64,000 nucleotides of DNA from Streptomyces sp. NBC_00335 (GTDB lineage Bacteria; Actinomycetota; Actinomycetes; Streptomycetales; Streptomycetaceae). Every line of letters starts with the position of its first letter. The stretch's first letter is position 1. This document shows, in pieces, positions 15,579 through 25,044 of the stretch. Location of the stretch: NCBI RefSeq assembly GCF_036127095.1, contig NZ_CP108006.1, positions 4,092,001-4,156,000 of the forward strand. The letters run 5' to 3'. The translations under genes and the position numbers were made by a program. The notes under the pieces were generated by a model, which did no database searches, was not told where the DNA came from, and saw only the letters and a program-made list of their open reading frames with translations.

Positions 15579-17384
15579 TTACTGGTGCGGCTTGACGGCC
15601 TTGTCGACCGGCTCGCTCGTCTTCGTCTCCACCGGCTTGCGCAGCGCGATGTTCAGCTCGCGCAGGCGGGACTCCTCCAGGATGGTGGGCGCGCCCATCA
15701 TCAGGTCCTGCGCGTTGCCGTTGAGCGGGAAGGCGATGGTCTCGCGGATGTTCGGCTCGTCGGCGAGCAGCATCACGATGCGGTCCACGCCCGGGGCGAT
15801 GCCGCCGTGCGGCGGGGCGCCGAGGCGGAAGGCGCGCAGCATGCCGGCGAACTCGCGCTCGACGGTCTCGGCCTCGTAACCGGCGATCTCGAAGGCCTTC
15901 AGCATGACCTCGGGCTCGTGGTTGCGGATGGCGCCGGAGGACAGCTCGATGCCGTTGCAGACGATGTCGTACTGCCAGGCCAGGATGTCGAGCGGGTCCT
16001 TCTCCTCCAGGTCCTTCATGCCGCCCTGCGGCATGGAGAACGGGTTGTGGGAGAAGTCGATCTTGCCGGTCTCCTCGTCCGCCTCGAACATCGGGAAGTC
16101 GACGATCCAGCAGAAGCGGAAGACGTCCTCCTCGAACTGTCCGGCGCGCTTGGAGGCCTCGACGCGGACGCCCGCCATGATCTTGGAGACCTCGTCGAAC
16201 TCGCCCGCGCCGAAGAACACGGCGTGACCGGCGGCGAGGCCGAGGCGCTCGGTGAGGACCTTGACGTTCTCCTCGGTGAGGAACTTGGCGATCGGGCCGG
16301 TCAGGCCGCCGTCCTCGCCCACGCGGACCCAGGCCAGGCCCTTGGCGCCCAGCGAGATCGCGTACTCGCCGAGGCCGTCGAAGAACTTGCGGGGCTGGGC
16401 GGCGGTGTCCGGGACGGCCAGCGCGCGCACGTGCTTGCCGGCGAACGCCTTGAACTCCGAGCCCTCGAACACGTCGGTGATGTCGACGAGCTCCAGCTTG
16501 GAACGCAGGTCGGGCTTGTCGTTGCCGTACTTCATCATCGACTCGCGGAAGGGGATCCGCGGGAACGGCGAGGTGACCGGGCGGCCCTTGCCGAACTCGG
16601 TGAAGATCTCCGTCATCAGCCGCTCGATGGGCTGGAAGACGTCCTCCTGCTCGACGAAGGACATCTCGACGTCGAGCTGGTAGAACTCGCCCGGCGAACG
16701 GTCGGCGCGGGCGTCCTCGTCGCGGAAGCAGGGCGCGATCTGGAAGTACCGGTCGAAGCCGGAGATCATCAGCAGCTGCTTGAACTGCTGCGGCGCCTGC
16801 GGGAGCGCGTAGAACTTGCCCGGGTTCAGGCGGGACGGGACCACGAAGTCACGGGCGCCCTCGGGGGAGGTCGCGGTGAGGATCGGGGTCGCCATCTCGT
16901 TGAAGCCGAGGGCCACCATCTTGGAGCGGATGGAGGCGATGACGGCCGAGCGCAGCATGATGTTGCGGTGCATGCGCTCGCGGCGCAGGTCGAGGAAGCG
17001 GTACTCCAGACGGCGCTCCTCGTTCACCCCGTCGTCCGTGTTGATGGTGAAGGGCAGCGGGGCGGCGGCGCCGAGCACCTCGACCGCGGTGACCTCGACC
17101 TCGATGTCGCCGGTGGCGAGCTCGGGGTTGACGTTGTCCGCGCCGCGGGAGACGACCTTGCCGTCGATGCGGACGACGGTCTCCTTGGTGACGCTGCTGA
17201 GCGCCTCGTTCGCGGCGGTGCCGGGACGGGCGACGAGCTGCGTGATGCCGTAGTGGTCACGCAGATCGATGAAGAGGATGCCGCCCAGGTCTCGACGATT
17301 GTGCAGCCAGCCGCTCAGCCGGACGTCGGAGGCGACGTCGGAGGCACGAAGCTCGCCGCACGTGTGGGACCTGTACCGATGCAT
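15579..17384 (-). CDS. aspS: Aspartyl-tRNA synthetase
   Basis: A 601-residue class IIb synthetase charging tRNA-Asp with aspartate. Features in order: the N-terminal OB-fold anticodon domain ([26 protein letters not shown]), motif 2 ([24 protein letters not shown]), a bacterial-type GAD insertion in the middle, and motif 3 ([19 protein letters not shown]). Length matches bacterial AspRS. No AsnRS or Gat genes are in view, so whether it also charges tRNA-Asn cannot be told here. It is transcribed alone, ending at the shared terminator with the vWA gene and diverging from the SpoIIE-type protein. Confidence 0.97.
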   Translation of the reverse strand: MHRYRSHTCGELRASDVASDVRLSGWLHNRRDLGGILFIDLRDHYGITQLVARPGTAANEALSSVTKETVVRIDGKVVSRGADNVNPELATGDIEVEVTAVEVLGAAAPLPFTINTDDGVNEERRLEYRFLDLRRERMHRNIMLRSAVIASIRSKMVALGFNEMATPILTATSPEGARDFVVPSRLNPGKFYALPQAPQQFKQLLMISGFDRYFQIAPCFRDEDARADRSPGEFYQLDVEMSFVEQEDVFQPIERLMTEIFTEFGKGRPVTSPFPRIPFRESMMKYGNDKPDLRSKLELVDITDVFEGSEFKAFAGKHVRALAVPDTAAQPRKFFDGLGEYAISLGAKGLAWVRVGEDGGLTGPIAKFLTEENVKVLTERLGLAAGHAVFFGAGEFDEVSKIMAGVRVEASKRAGQFEEDVFRFCWIVDFPMFEADEETGKIDFSHNPFSMPQGGMKDLEEKDPLDILAWQYDIVCNGIELSSGAIRNHEPEVMLKAFEIAGYEAETVEREFAGMLRAFRLGAPPHGGIAPGVDRIVMLLADEPNIRETIAFPLNGNAQDLMMGAPTILEESRLRELNIALRKPVETKTSEPVDKAVKPHQ

Positions 17385-17531
17385 CAGTCATCCAGTTCTA
17401 CGTGATACCAGGGTGGATTCAACCGTCCCAAGGTTACCGTCCGGGGCGCGAGCCCGTGCGGGCCCGTGCGGGGCCGCCCTCCGGGGGTGGTGAACAGGCA
17501 CGTCAGGCGGATGACCTGTAAAGATGACCGG

Positions 17532-19712
17532 GTGCGCACAGAGGACGTCCTGGCCGCCATCGCGACCGGATTGTGGCGATGGGACAACGCGTCCGGGACG
17601 GTCACCCTCGACAGCGAGGCCGCCCGGCTGCTCGGGCTGCCCGCCGAGCCCGTCGCGCTGCCCGAGGTCGCCGTGCGCTCGCGCTTCCACCCGGTGGACT
17701 GGAACGAGATCAACGGCATCGTGAACCTCGCGGTCGCCGAGGGCACCCTCGCCGAGGCCCGGCTGCGGATCATGGACGAGGACGGGCGCGTGCTGCGCAC
17801 CGTGCGCAGCCGCTCGAAGCCGCTGGAGAACCGCACCGCGGACGGCCGCCTCGACTACGAGCTGATCGGCACCATCCAGGAAATAGCCGAGGCCCAGCCC
17901 GGCACCACCGCCGTACACACCCCCATCACCGGCGACTGGCGCCGCTCGCGCGAGGCGTTCCTGCTCGACGCCGGGCGGGCGCTGGCCGAGGCCCGCTCCA
18001 CCGCCGAGGTGCTGCGGGTGGCGGCCTCGCTGTCCATGCCCGGGTTCATCCCCGACGGCCTGGCCGTCTTCGGCGTGTCCGGCGACCGGCTGTCGATCAT
18101 CGGGCACCACGGGCACGATCCCGGGGACGAGGGCCCCTTCGCGGACATGCCGCTGCACACCGACTACCCGGCCGCGGAGGTCGTCCGTACCGGGCGGGCG
18201 ATCTACCTGCCGAGCCCCGACGACTACAAGCGGCGCTTCCCGGCCACCTGGCCGCTCGCCCAGCGCTTCGACCGGATCTCCTGGGCCTTCCTGCCGCTGA
18301 TCGTCGCCGGACGGACCATGGGCGCCTGGATGGCCGCCTTCAAGCACCCGGTGTCCTTCTCCCCCGACGAGCGCTCCGTCCTGACGACGGTGGCCCGGAT
18401 GCTCGCGCAGGCCCTCCAGCGCGCCGGTGTGGCCGAATCCGAGCGGGAGCTGACCACGGGCCTGCAGCGCTCGATGATGCCCCAGCTCGGCCCCGAGATC
18501 CCCGGGATGACCCTCGCCGCGCGCTACGTGCCGACCGGCGGCGGGCTCCAGGTCGGCGGCGACTGGTACGACATGATCCCGCTGCCGTCGGGACGGTTCG
18601 CGCTGGTCATCGGCGACGTCCAGGGCCACGACGTACGAGCGGCCGGGCTCATGGGCCAGCTCCGGATCGCGGTGCGCGCGTACGCCTCCGAGGGCCACCG
18701 GCCCGACGCGGTGCTCTCGCGCGCCTCCCGCTTCCTGGCGGGCCTGTGCTCGGAGCAGGACACGGGGCCGGGGACGGGCGCGGACACGAGCGGGTACTCC
18801 GATTTCCAGAGCCCGCGCTTCGCGACCTGCCTGTACGTGGAGTGCGATCCGCAGACCGGCCTGCTGGAGGTGGCCCGCGCCGGGCACCCCGACCCGGCGG
18901 TGCGGATGGCCGACGGCACGGTGCTGATGCGGCCCACGGCGGGCGGGCTGCCGCTCGGCATCGTGCCGGACACCGACTACCCGACGACGCGGTTCACCCT
19001 GGAACCCGGCGAGACGATGATGCTCTGCACCGACGGGCTCATCGAGACGGGCGGGCACGACCTCGACACGGGCTGGGCCCGGCTGCGGGCCATCCTGGAG
19101 TCGCAGACCCCCGACCCCCAGGACCCGGAGCCCCGCCACCTGGAGCGGCTGGCAGACCTGCTGGTCCAGGCGGTGCACGGCCCGTCCTCGCACCACACCA
19201 CCGGCCCGCTGGCCGACCGGCGCGAGGACGACATCGCCGTCGTCCTGCTCTGCCGCGAGGGCGAGGGCTGCGGCTGCGAGACCCCGCTGCTGCACCCGTC
19301 GCGGCCGGCCCGGCGCACGATGACCACCGTCGCCCAGGCGGAGCCGGAGCGGGTCGCGGGGGTCCGCCAGCAGATCCGGGAGCTGCTGCACGACTGGGCG
19401 GACCCGGAGCAGGTCGACGCGGCGGTGCTGATGGTCTCCGAGATGCTGACGAACGTACTGGTCCACACGGACGGGGACGCGCTGCTGATCGCCGAGGCGG
19501 TGGGCGAGCTCGGCTCGCGCCGGCTGCGGGTGGAGGTGGCGGACGCCTCCGACGAGCTGCCGCACAAGCGGCACCCCGGGGAGATGGCGTCGAGCGGGCG
19601 GGGCGTCCTGCTGCTGGAGATGCTGGCGGACGACTGGGGCGTCGACCCGCGCGGCGAGGGCAAGTCCACCTGGTTCGTGCTCCTCGAACAGTCCAAGCCC
19701 GACGAGCCGTAG
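17532..19712 (+). CDS. PAS-GAF-SpoIIE phosphatase-HATPase signalling protein
   Basis: A 726-residue protein. The start at GTG 17532 (MRTEDVLAAIATGLWRW) is preferred because the PAS-like domain begins there. Order: PAS-like sensor (about 1-110), GAF domain (about 135-300), PP2C/SpoIIE phosphatase (about 315-570, with VGGDWYDM, GDVQGHD and REDDIAVVLL metal-site motifs) and a C-terminal HATPase_c of the SpoIIAB/RsbW type (about 600-726, MVSEMLTNVLVHT and SGRGVLLLEMLADDWG). It therefore joins an anti-anti-sigma phosphatase with an anti-sigma-kinase-like domain in one polypeptide. It probably controls sigma-factor partner switching. It diverges from aspS across 147 bp. Confidence 0.93.
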   Translation: MRTEDVLAAIATGLWRWDNASGTVTLDSEAARLLGLPAEPVALPEVAVRSRFHPVDWNEINGIVNLAVAEGTLAEARLRIMDEDGRVLRTVRSRSKPLENRTADGRLDYELIGTIQEIAEAQPGTTAVHTPITGDWRRSREAFLLDAGRALAEARSTAEVLRVAASLSMPGFIPDGLAVFGVSGDRLSIIGHHGHDPGDEGPFADMPLHTDYPAAEVVRTGRAIYLPSPDDYKRRFPATWPLAQRFDRISWAFLPLIVAGRTMGAWMAAFKHPVSFSPDERSVLTTVARMLAQALQRAGVAESERELTTGLQRSMMPQLGPEIPGMTLAARYVPTGGGLQVGGDWYDMIPLPSGRFALVIGDVQGHDVRAAGLMGQLRIAVRAYASEGHRPDAVLSRASRFLAGLCSEQDTGPGTGADTSGYSDFQSPRFATCLYVECDPQTGLLEVARAGHPDPAVRMADGTVLMRPTAGGLPLGIVPDTDYPTTRFTLEPGETMMLCTDGLIETGGHDLDTGWARLRAILESQTPDPQDPEPRHLERLADLLVQAVHGPSSHHTTGPLADRREDDIAVVLLCREGEGCGCETPLLHPSRPARRTMTTVAQAEPERVAGVRQQIRELLHDWADPEQVDAAVLMVSEMLTNVLVHTDGDALLIAEAVGELGSRRLRVEVADASDELPHKRHPGEMASSGRGVLLLEMLADDWGVDPRGEGKSTWFVLLEQSKPDEP

Positions 19713-19753
19713 ATCACACCCGCGTACAACCATCCCGCGGGGTCGGCGGTCCT

Positions 19754-19785
19754 TTCAGCGGTCGGTCCAGTGACCGACCGCTGAA
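19754..19785. promoter_or_regulatory. 14-4-14 perfect inverted repeat upstream of secreted protein gene
   Basis: The arms TTCAGCGGTCGGTC (19754-19767) and the exact complement (19772-19785) flank a 4-base CAGT centre. It ends 19 bp before the start codon of the secreted protein gene and 41 bp after the previous stop. It could be an operator, a 5'-leader hairpin or a U-less terminator. Confidence 0.7.
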
Positions 19786-19804
19786 CGCGTCTCCGGGGGG
19801 ACAT

Positions 19805-21463
19805 ATGAAGAAGCGCATCCTTGCCCTGCTCTGCACGGCGACAGCCGTGGGGGCCGTATTGGCCGGGCCCACGGCGGCCCACGCCGCGGACCCCTACAGG
19901 TTGCTGAAGGCAGAGATGGAGTACGAGAGGGTCGTCCTGGACTTCGGCGCCCCGGAGCAGCCCGATGGCCTCAAGGTGCACGTGCGCAAGAAGGGCACGA
20001 CCGAGCGGGTCGCCACCGTCGCGAGCTTCAGCTCGAGGGACCGGTGCTCGTTCGAATGCGGCATCGGCGAAGTCACCTCGCGCTCCTTCCTGACCGACCC
20101 GCTGGTACTCCCCGAGCTCGGGGAGTACACCGTCGACGTGGAGTACGACGGCACCGAGGGCGAGACCGTCCTCCACCAGGACGAGGCTGCCGTCAACTAC
20201 CGGCTCCGGCCGGTCTTCGAGGACCTGAAGATCTCGAACGGGGTCTCACTCACGCAGCCCAACACGGTGATCTCGGGCGACATCAAGATCCACGACCCCC
20301 GCGACAACTCGCAGAAGGCGATCGCGGGCGGCACGATCACACCCCGGTTCGGCGCCCTCACCACCCCGTTCAAAGCCGACGCACAGGGACACTTCCAGTA
20401 CAAGGCCGCTTTCACGGGCGGCGAGGAAGTTCACACGTCCTGGGCAGAGCTCGAATACGGGTTCACCTACGCGAGCATCGACTTCACGACCACGCTGAAC
20501 GGCGTCAAGGAACAGGATTACGTACGCGTCCCCGTCACCAGTACGCAGGCACGCATCGCCCTGGCCTCCTCGAAGGCGACCGGCGCCTACGCGACACGGG
20601 GCAAGGTCAGCGGCACGGTCACCTGGCAGGCCTCCGACGGCACGTGGAAGCCGGCGCCGGCCGGCACCTGGGTCTTTGGTGGCGCGTGGAGCAGCAGCAG
20701 CAACAGCAACACGACGGACAGCGCCGGCCGTTTCACCGTGTCTCCCACGTTCCTCAACGACGGCACCTGGCCAATCGAGACATCCTCGAACTGGCTGCAC
20801 GCACCTGACCGGTACGTGACGGTCGACACCACGGCGGGGACCTACTTCAAGTACCCCTGGGCCTCGGTGGACCAGAACAAGACCGTGAACGTGAAGGCCG
20901 ACTTCGAGCGCGTCCAGATCCCGGCCGGCATCACCTCCCTGAAGGTGGAGATCCAGCACTCGGCGGACGGCAAGACCGGCTGGACCACCCGCAAGAGCGT
21001 CAACGTCCCCACCAAGCCCGGCGCCAACCAGCCGGCCACCGTCGATGCGACGCTGCCCTACCCGGGTGCCGGCTACTTCCGGCTGCGGTACGCGGGCACG
21101 ACGGCCATCCACGGCTGGACCACCCCGGCGATGAAGGTCGCCCGGACCATGACGGCCGTCCCGGAGTTCAACGCCGCACCCGAGCCGGTCAAGAAGGGCA
21201 AGCCGATCACCCTCACCGGCAAGCTCACCCACTCCGACCCGGCGTGGAAGCCCTTCGCCGGCCAGACCGTCCACTACTACTTCCGCCCGACCGGAAGCAC
21301 CACCTGGAAGGTCATGGGCAACTCCAAGACCGCCGCCGACGGCACCTTCAATAAGGCCTTCACCGCCGACCGCACCGGCTCCTGGACCGCCCGCTACGAA
21401 CAGACCGACGCGACCCACTTCTACGCCGCGAGCCGCGTCGACGAAGTCGTCGTCACCCCGTAG
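19805..21463 (+). CDS. Large secreted multidomain beta-sandwich-type protein
   Basis: A 552-residue protein starting at ATG 19805 with a GGGGGGA element 4-6 bases upstream. A Sec signal peptide (MKKRILALLCTATAVGAVLAG, cleavage near AHA-AD, residue 28) leads a mature region of alternating beta-strand segments that looks like several Ig-like modules. The last 95 residues (PVKKGKPITLTGKL ... FRPTGSTTWK ... GSWTARYEQ) resemble the repeated Ig-like tail found in many Streptomyces secreted proteins. There is one Cys pair near CSFECG and a Ser/Asn-rich loop (WSSSSNSNTT). No catalytic motif is visible. Role at the cell surface or outside is unknown. Confidence 0.85.
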   Translation: MKKRILALLCTATAVGAVLAGPTAAHAADPYRLLKAEMEYERVVLDFGAPEQPDGLKVHVRKKGTTERVATVASFSSRDRCSFECGIGEVTSRSFLTDPLVLPELGEYTVDVEYDGTEGETVLHQDEAAVNYRLRPVFEDLKISNGVSLTQPNTVISGDIKIHDPRDNSQKAIAGGTITPRFGALTTPFKADAQGHFQYKAAFTGGEEVHTSWAELEYGFTYASIDFTTTLNGVKEQDYVRVPVTSTQARIALASSKATGAYATRGKVSGTVTWQASDGTWKPAPAGTWVFGGAWSSSSNSNTTDSAGRFTVSPTFLNDGTWPIETSSNWLHAPDRYVTVDTTAGTYFKYPWASVDQNKTVNVKADFERVQIPAGITSLKVEIQHSADGKTGWTTRKSVNVPTKPGANQPATVDATLPYPGAGYFRLRYAGTTAIHGWTTPAMKVARTMTAVPEFNAAPEPVKKGKPITLTGKLTHSDPAWKPFAGQTVHYYFRPTGSTTWKVMGNSKTAADGTFNKAFTADRTGSWTARYEQTDATHFYAASRVDEVVVTP

Positions 21464-21535
21464 TACCCGGGCCCCGGCCGCACCTCCGGCGGGGCGCGGC
21501 CCGGGGCGCCTCCCCGGCCGTGTTTGTATGAGTTT

Positions 21536-22579
21536 GTGCCGACAACTCACCTGCTGCCCGAGCCCGTACGCCGCCTCGCCGCCTGGTGCGTCGTCGTCCT
21601 CCTCGCCACCGCCGTCCTCGCGCTCGTGGTGTGGCTGTGCACCGTGTTCCGGACGGTGGTCACGCCCGTGCTGCTCGCCGTGCTCGGCACGGCCCTGCTC
21701 GGGCCGATGCACCGGCGGCTGGTCCGGATGAAGGTCAACCGCTCGCTCGCCGCGGCCCTCACCTGCCTGACCGTGGCCGCCGTGGTCGGCGGGGCCGGCT
21801 ACATCGTCGTCCTCGCGCTCATCGAGACCGGCGACCAGATCATCGACTCCCTGCGCAAGGCCGGCCAGGACCTCGCGAAGCACTTCGGGGCGCTCGGCAC
21901 CTCCCTGGAGGACGTCGCCGAGAACTCCAAGGAGCTGCTCACCAAGTTCGGCGGAACGGCCGCCTCGGGCGTGGTCACCGGGCTCAGCGTGGTCGCGACG
22001 ATGATCGCGACGGCCCTGCTGGCCATGGTGCTGATCTTCTTCTTCCTCCGCGACTCCGACCGGGCCGTGGGCACCCTGCGCTCGATGGTCCCGAGCCGCT
22101 CGGGCGACCTGATGGAGGCGATGGGGCGGCGCGCGTTCGAAGCCGTCGAGGGCTTCATGCGCGGCACCACCTTCGTGGCCCTGGTCGACGCCGTGCTGAT
22201 CGGCGCGGGTCTGCTGATCCTCCGGGTCCCCGGCGCCGTGGGGCTGGCCGCCCTGGTGTTCGTGACCGCCTACATCCCCTACCTCGGCGCCTTCCTCTCC
22301 GGCGCCGTGGCGGTCCTCGTCGCCCTCGCCGACCGCGGCTGGGTCATCGGCCTGTGGGCGCTGGGCGTGGTGCTGGCGGTCCAGATGATCGAGGGGTACG
22401 TCCTCCAGCCGATGGTGCAGAGCCGCACCGTGCAGATGCACCCGGCGGTGGTCATGCTGGCGATCACGGCCGGGGCGAGCGTCGCCGGCATCCTCGGGAT
22501 GCTGCTGGCCGTACCGCTGACCGCGGCCTTCTTCGGGGTGGTCTCGGAGCTGCGGTCCCGGTACGCGGCGCAGGCCTGA
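21536..22579 (+). CDS. AI-2E/PerM-family membrane protein
   Basis: A 347-residue protein. GTG 21536 (MPTTHLLPEPVRR) is taken as start; an in-frame TTG lies at 21524. The AI-2E transporter (UPF0118) pattern is clear: two N-terminal helices, a helical extracytoplasmic segment (IIDSLRKAGQDLAKHFGAL), then helices including AMVLIFFFLRDSDR, AYIPYLGAFLSGAVAVLVAL and the family signature EGYVLQPMVQSRTVQMHP. Members export autoinducer-2 or act as Na+/H+ antiporters; the substrate here is unknown. It follows the secreted protein gene by 72 bp. Confidence 0.9.
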   Translation: MPTTHLLPEPVRRLAAWCVVVLLATAVLALVVWLCTVFRTVVTPVLLAVLGTALLGPMHRRLVRMKVNRSLAAALTCLTVAAVVGGAGYIVVLALIETGDQIIDSLRKAGQDLAKHFGALGTSLEDVAENSKELLTKFGGTAASGVVTGLSVVATMIATALLAMVLIFFFLRDSDRAVGTLRSMVPSRSGDLMEAMGRRAFEAVEGFMRGTTFVALVDAVLIGAGLLILRVPGAVGLAALVFVTAYIPYLGAFLSGAVAVLVALADRGWVIGLWALGVVLAVQMIEGYVLQPMVQSRTVQMHPAVVMLAITAGASVAGILGMLLAVPLTAAFFGVVSELRSRYAAQA

Positions 22580-22710
22580 GCGCGCGGCGCGGCCGGGACC
22601 GGGACCGGGACCGACGGTGTGTCAGCCTCTGGAGCCGGTCGGCCTCCTCGCATCCAGGACGCGGGCCGTGACCGCCCGCCCCAGGCTCCGGTTCAGGTCG
22701 GCGAAGCCGA

Positions 22711-23232
22711 TCAGGGCCGTGACGTCCGGGGAGGGGCCGAAGCCGACGCGCGGGGCCGCCGGAACCAGGCCGCGCTCTCCTTCTTCAGGCAGCAGGACAG
22801 GACGACGGCGGTGAAGACGAAGCTCGGCCCGGACGTCCCGTCTCCGGAGATCAGCCCGAACAGGGAGTTCGCGCCGATGAGTGCCGCGATGACGATGGCG
22901 GCGATGCGGACGCCGTTCCCGCCCTTGCGGAACTTGAGGCCGATCACCAGGCACACGACGCCCGTGAGCAGGGTGATCAGAGCGACGATCAGGAGGGCCC
23001 CGTCGGTGAGCCCCGCCTCGCCGGTCTCGTCAGCGACCGTCCCGGCGAAGGTGAGCACCAGGACGGAGAGCCCGATCACGAAGTTCAGGCCCGCCCCGGC
23101 GAACAGCGCGATCCGCGCGGATTTCACCGCACGCGGCATCTCCTGCGAGGCCGGGGCGTACGTACCGCCGGGCCCCACGGGGTACGGGCCGGCGGGGTGC
23201 GTCGGGGGGTGGGGAGGCTGTTCGGTGTTCAA
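22711..23232 (-). CDS. Proline-rich small tetra-span membrane protein
   Basis: A 173-residue protein. The start is TTG 23232 (MNTEQPPHPPTHPAG), since the Pro/Gly-rich N-terminus fits many actinobacterial membrane proteins and GAAGAG lies just upstream. Hydrophobic helices lie near residues 40-62, 78-102 and 110-128, with a fourth weaker one at 135-148 containing a CC pair. The C-terminus is basic. It is the only gene between the convergent permease and the TetR gene. Function unknown. Confidence 0.7.
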   Translation of the reverse strand: MNTEQPPHPPTHPAGPYPVGPGGTYAPASQEMPRAVKSARIALFAGAGLNFVIGLSVLVLTFAGTVADETGEAGLTDGALLIVALITLLTGVVCLVIGLKFRKGGNGVRIAAIVIAALIGANSLFGLISGDGTSGPSFVFTAVVLSCCLKKESAAWFRRPRASASAPPRTSRP

Positions 23233-23329
23233 CTCGGGCTCTTCCGCTGGGCTGATCGGCTGTACGTGTATGGCTCGGATAAGCCAACAGCCCCCGGTCG
23301 GCGCCGTCGCCCGCCGAAGGTCCTGATGA

Positions 23330-24004
23330 TCAGGCCGATCGTCCCGGCGCGGTTCCGGTGGCGTACGAGGAGATCAGGCGCGACAGGTGCCGGCCCGCCA
23401 GGAGGAGGGGGGTGCGGCTGCGGGTGACCTGGGAGGTCATCTCGGCGCCCTCCAGGGTGTTGATCACGGTGACCGCCAGCTCGCGGGCCTCCGCCTCCGG
23501 GTGGCCGCAGGCCAGGAGCTTCGCGGCGACGAGCTGCTGCCAGTTCGCGAAGGCCTGGGCGCAGGCCTCCTGGAGTTCCGGCAGGCGGCCGACCGATTCC
23601 AGCGCCGTGGTCGTCACGGGGCAGCCGTCGCGCCAGTCGGATGCCTCGAGCGCCTCGGCGAGCAGCTCGGCCACGGCCTCCACGGCACGCGCCGGGTCCG
23701 CGTGCGTGGACAGCCCGAAGCGGAGGGCCTCGGCGAACTCCTCGTCGCCGAAGTGGATCGCGGCGACCGCGAGCTCCAGCTTGCCTCCGGGGAAGAAGTG
23801 GTACAGCGAGCCGAGGGTGGCCTGCGCCTCGCGGACGAGCTGCTTGACCGGCGTGTTCTCGTACCCGCCGTGCTGGAGGAGGCGCGAGGCGGTGCGGACG
23901 AGCCGCTCCCGCGTCCCGAGCCCGTCCGCCACCGCTGCCGTCGCTGTCGTCGCCGTCGTCGCCGTCGTCGCCGCTGCCGTCTTCGCCTCTGCTGCTGCCG
24001 CCAT
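23330..24004 (-). CDS. TetR-family repressor (LmrA/YxaF type)
   Basis: A 224-residue regulator starting at ATG 24004. The first 25 residues are a low-complexity Ala/Thr tract from a GTCGTCGCC-type microsatellite. The HTH follows (TRERLVRTASRLLQHGGYENTPVKQLVREAQATLGSLYHFF). The C-terminal domain has the DWRDGCPVTTTALE signature of the LmrA/YxaF_C group, which often controls drug efflux or oxidoreductase genes. It diverges from the imine reductase gene across 128 bp holding two copies of a likely operator. It probably represses both genes until a ligand binds. Confidence 0.9.
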   Translation of the reverse strand: MAAAAEAKTAAATTATTATTATAAVADGLGTRERLVRTASRLLQHGGYENTPVKQLVREAQATLGSLYHFFPGGKLELAVAAIHFGDEEFAEALRFGLSTHADPARAVEAVAELLAEALEASDWRDGCPVTTTALESVGRLPELQEACAQAFANWQQLVAAKLLACGHPEAEARELAVTVINTLEGAEMTSQVTRSRTPLLLAGRHLSRLISSYATGTAPGRSA

Positions 24005-24031
24005 GGAGAAAACCCTACCCCGAGAACTAGA

Positions 24032-24093
24032 TAGAGCGTTCGTTCTAGTGCGTGCTACGTTCGTTCCGAGCGCTGGATAGAGCGTTCGTTCTA
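24032..24093. promoter_or_regulatory. Twin TetR operator in the divergent promoter
   Basis: The 16-mer TAGAGCGTTCGTTCTA occurs at 24032-24047 and 24078-24093 within a longer 19-bp direct repeat. Each copy is an imperfect palindrome (12 of 16 symmetric). The region also contains a degenerate third TTCGTTC. The position between the TetR gene and the imine reductase gene is ideal for autorepression and target control. Confidence 0.8.
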
Positions 24094-24132
24094 GAGAAGC
24101 AGGCATCGATCCGAGGCGAGGAGAGCTCTGCG

Positions 24133-25038
24133 ATGAACCAGGTCACCCACCAGGACGCGAAGCACGGCGCGAAGCACGACACGAACCAGGTCACCGTCAT
24201 CGGACTCGGCCCCATGGGCAGGGCCATGGCCGCCGCGTACCTGGACGCGGGGTACGAGGTCACCGTCTGGAACCGCAGCCCCGGCAAGGACACCGAGCTC
24301 GTGGCCCGCGGCGCGCGGCGGGCCGGCGACGCCGCCGAGGCGGTCGCCGCGAGCGGGCTGACCGTGCTCAGCCTCATCGACGTGGACGCCATGTACACGG
24401 CCCTGGCCGACGCCGACCTCGACGGCCGGGTCCTGGCCAACCTGTCCTCCGACGTGCCCGACAAGGCCCGGGCGGCCGCCCGCTGGGCGCAGGAGCGCGG
24501 GGCCTCGTACCTCACGGGCGGGGTCAACGTCCCGCCCACCGGCATCGGCCGGGAGGGCTCGTCCGTCTTCGTCAGCGGCCCGGAGGAGGTCTACGCGGAG
24601 CACCGCGCGGCGCTCGACGTGCTCGCCGCCACGGACTACCGGGGCGCCGACGCCGGGTACGCGCAGCTCTACTACCAGCTCAACATGATCATGTTCTGGA
24701 CCGCGTACACCGGCTGGTACCAGGCCCTCGCCGTGGCCCGGGCCAACGGCCTGACGGCCGCGGACATCGTGCCGTACGCCGGCTACACCGCCGACACCAT
24801 GCGCGGCTTCTACGAGGGCTCCGCCCCGCTGATCGACGCGGACGCGCACGAGGGCACGTACGCGCGCCTCGCCATGTGCGCGGCCAGCGTGGAGCACACC
24901 CTGCACACCGCGGCCGACTCCGGTGTGGACACCGGGATCCTGACCGCGCACGCCGACCTGTACCGCCGCGGCGTCGCCGCGGGCTTCGGCGCCGACAGCA
25001 GCTCGCGGCTGATCCAGCTGCTGGGGGCGGGCGCCTGA
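24133..25038 (+). CDS. Imine reductase-type NADPH oxidoreductase
   Basis: A 301-residue protein with GAGGAGA about 10 bases before ATG 24133. The N-terminal Rossmann domain (VTVIGLGPMGRAMAAAYLDAGYEVTVWNRSPGK, GLGPMG at residues 24-29) and the C-terminal helical domain (ASVEHTLHTAADSG) follow the imine reductase branch of the beta-hydroxyacid dehydrogenase superfamily. TGGVNVPPTGIG replaces the dehydrogenase active-site loop. In many imine reductases an Asp or Tyr proton donor sits in a YYQLxxDMFW-like helix; here YYQLNMIMFW appears to have Ile there, so the donor may differ. The physiological substrate is unknown. It is probably controlled by the divergent TetR protein. Confidence 0.88.
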   Translation: MNQVTHQDAKHGAKHDTNQVTVIGLGPMGRAMAAAYLDAGYEVTVWNRSPGKDTELVARGARRAGDAAEAVAASGLTVLSLIDVDAMYTALADADLDGRVLANLSSDVPDKARAAARWAQERGASYLTGGVNVPPTGIGREGSSVFVSGPEEVYAEHRAALDVLAATDYRGADAGYAQLYYQLNMIMFWTAYTGWYQALAVARANGLTAADIVPYAGYTADTMRGFYEGSAPLIDADAHEGTYARLAMCAASVEHTLHTAADSGVDTGILTAHADLYRRGVAAGFGADSSSRLIQLLGAGA

Positions 25039-25044
25039 GACCGC

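Noticed and set aside
17388..19733. A 781-residue minus-strand frame
   Set aside because: It is the antisense of the SpoIIE-type gene; its Arg/Gly/His-rich composition is typical of shadow frames.
23941..23990. Microsatellite at the start of the TetR gene as a phase-variable tract
   Set aside because: The GTCGTCGCC-type units are multiples of three, so length changes would only alter an Ala/Thr tail and not the frame.
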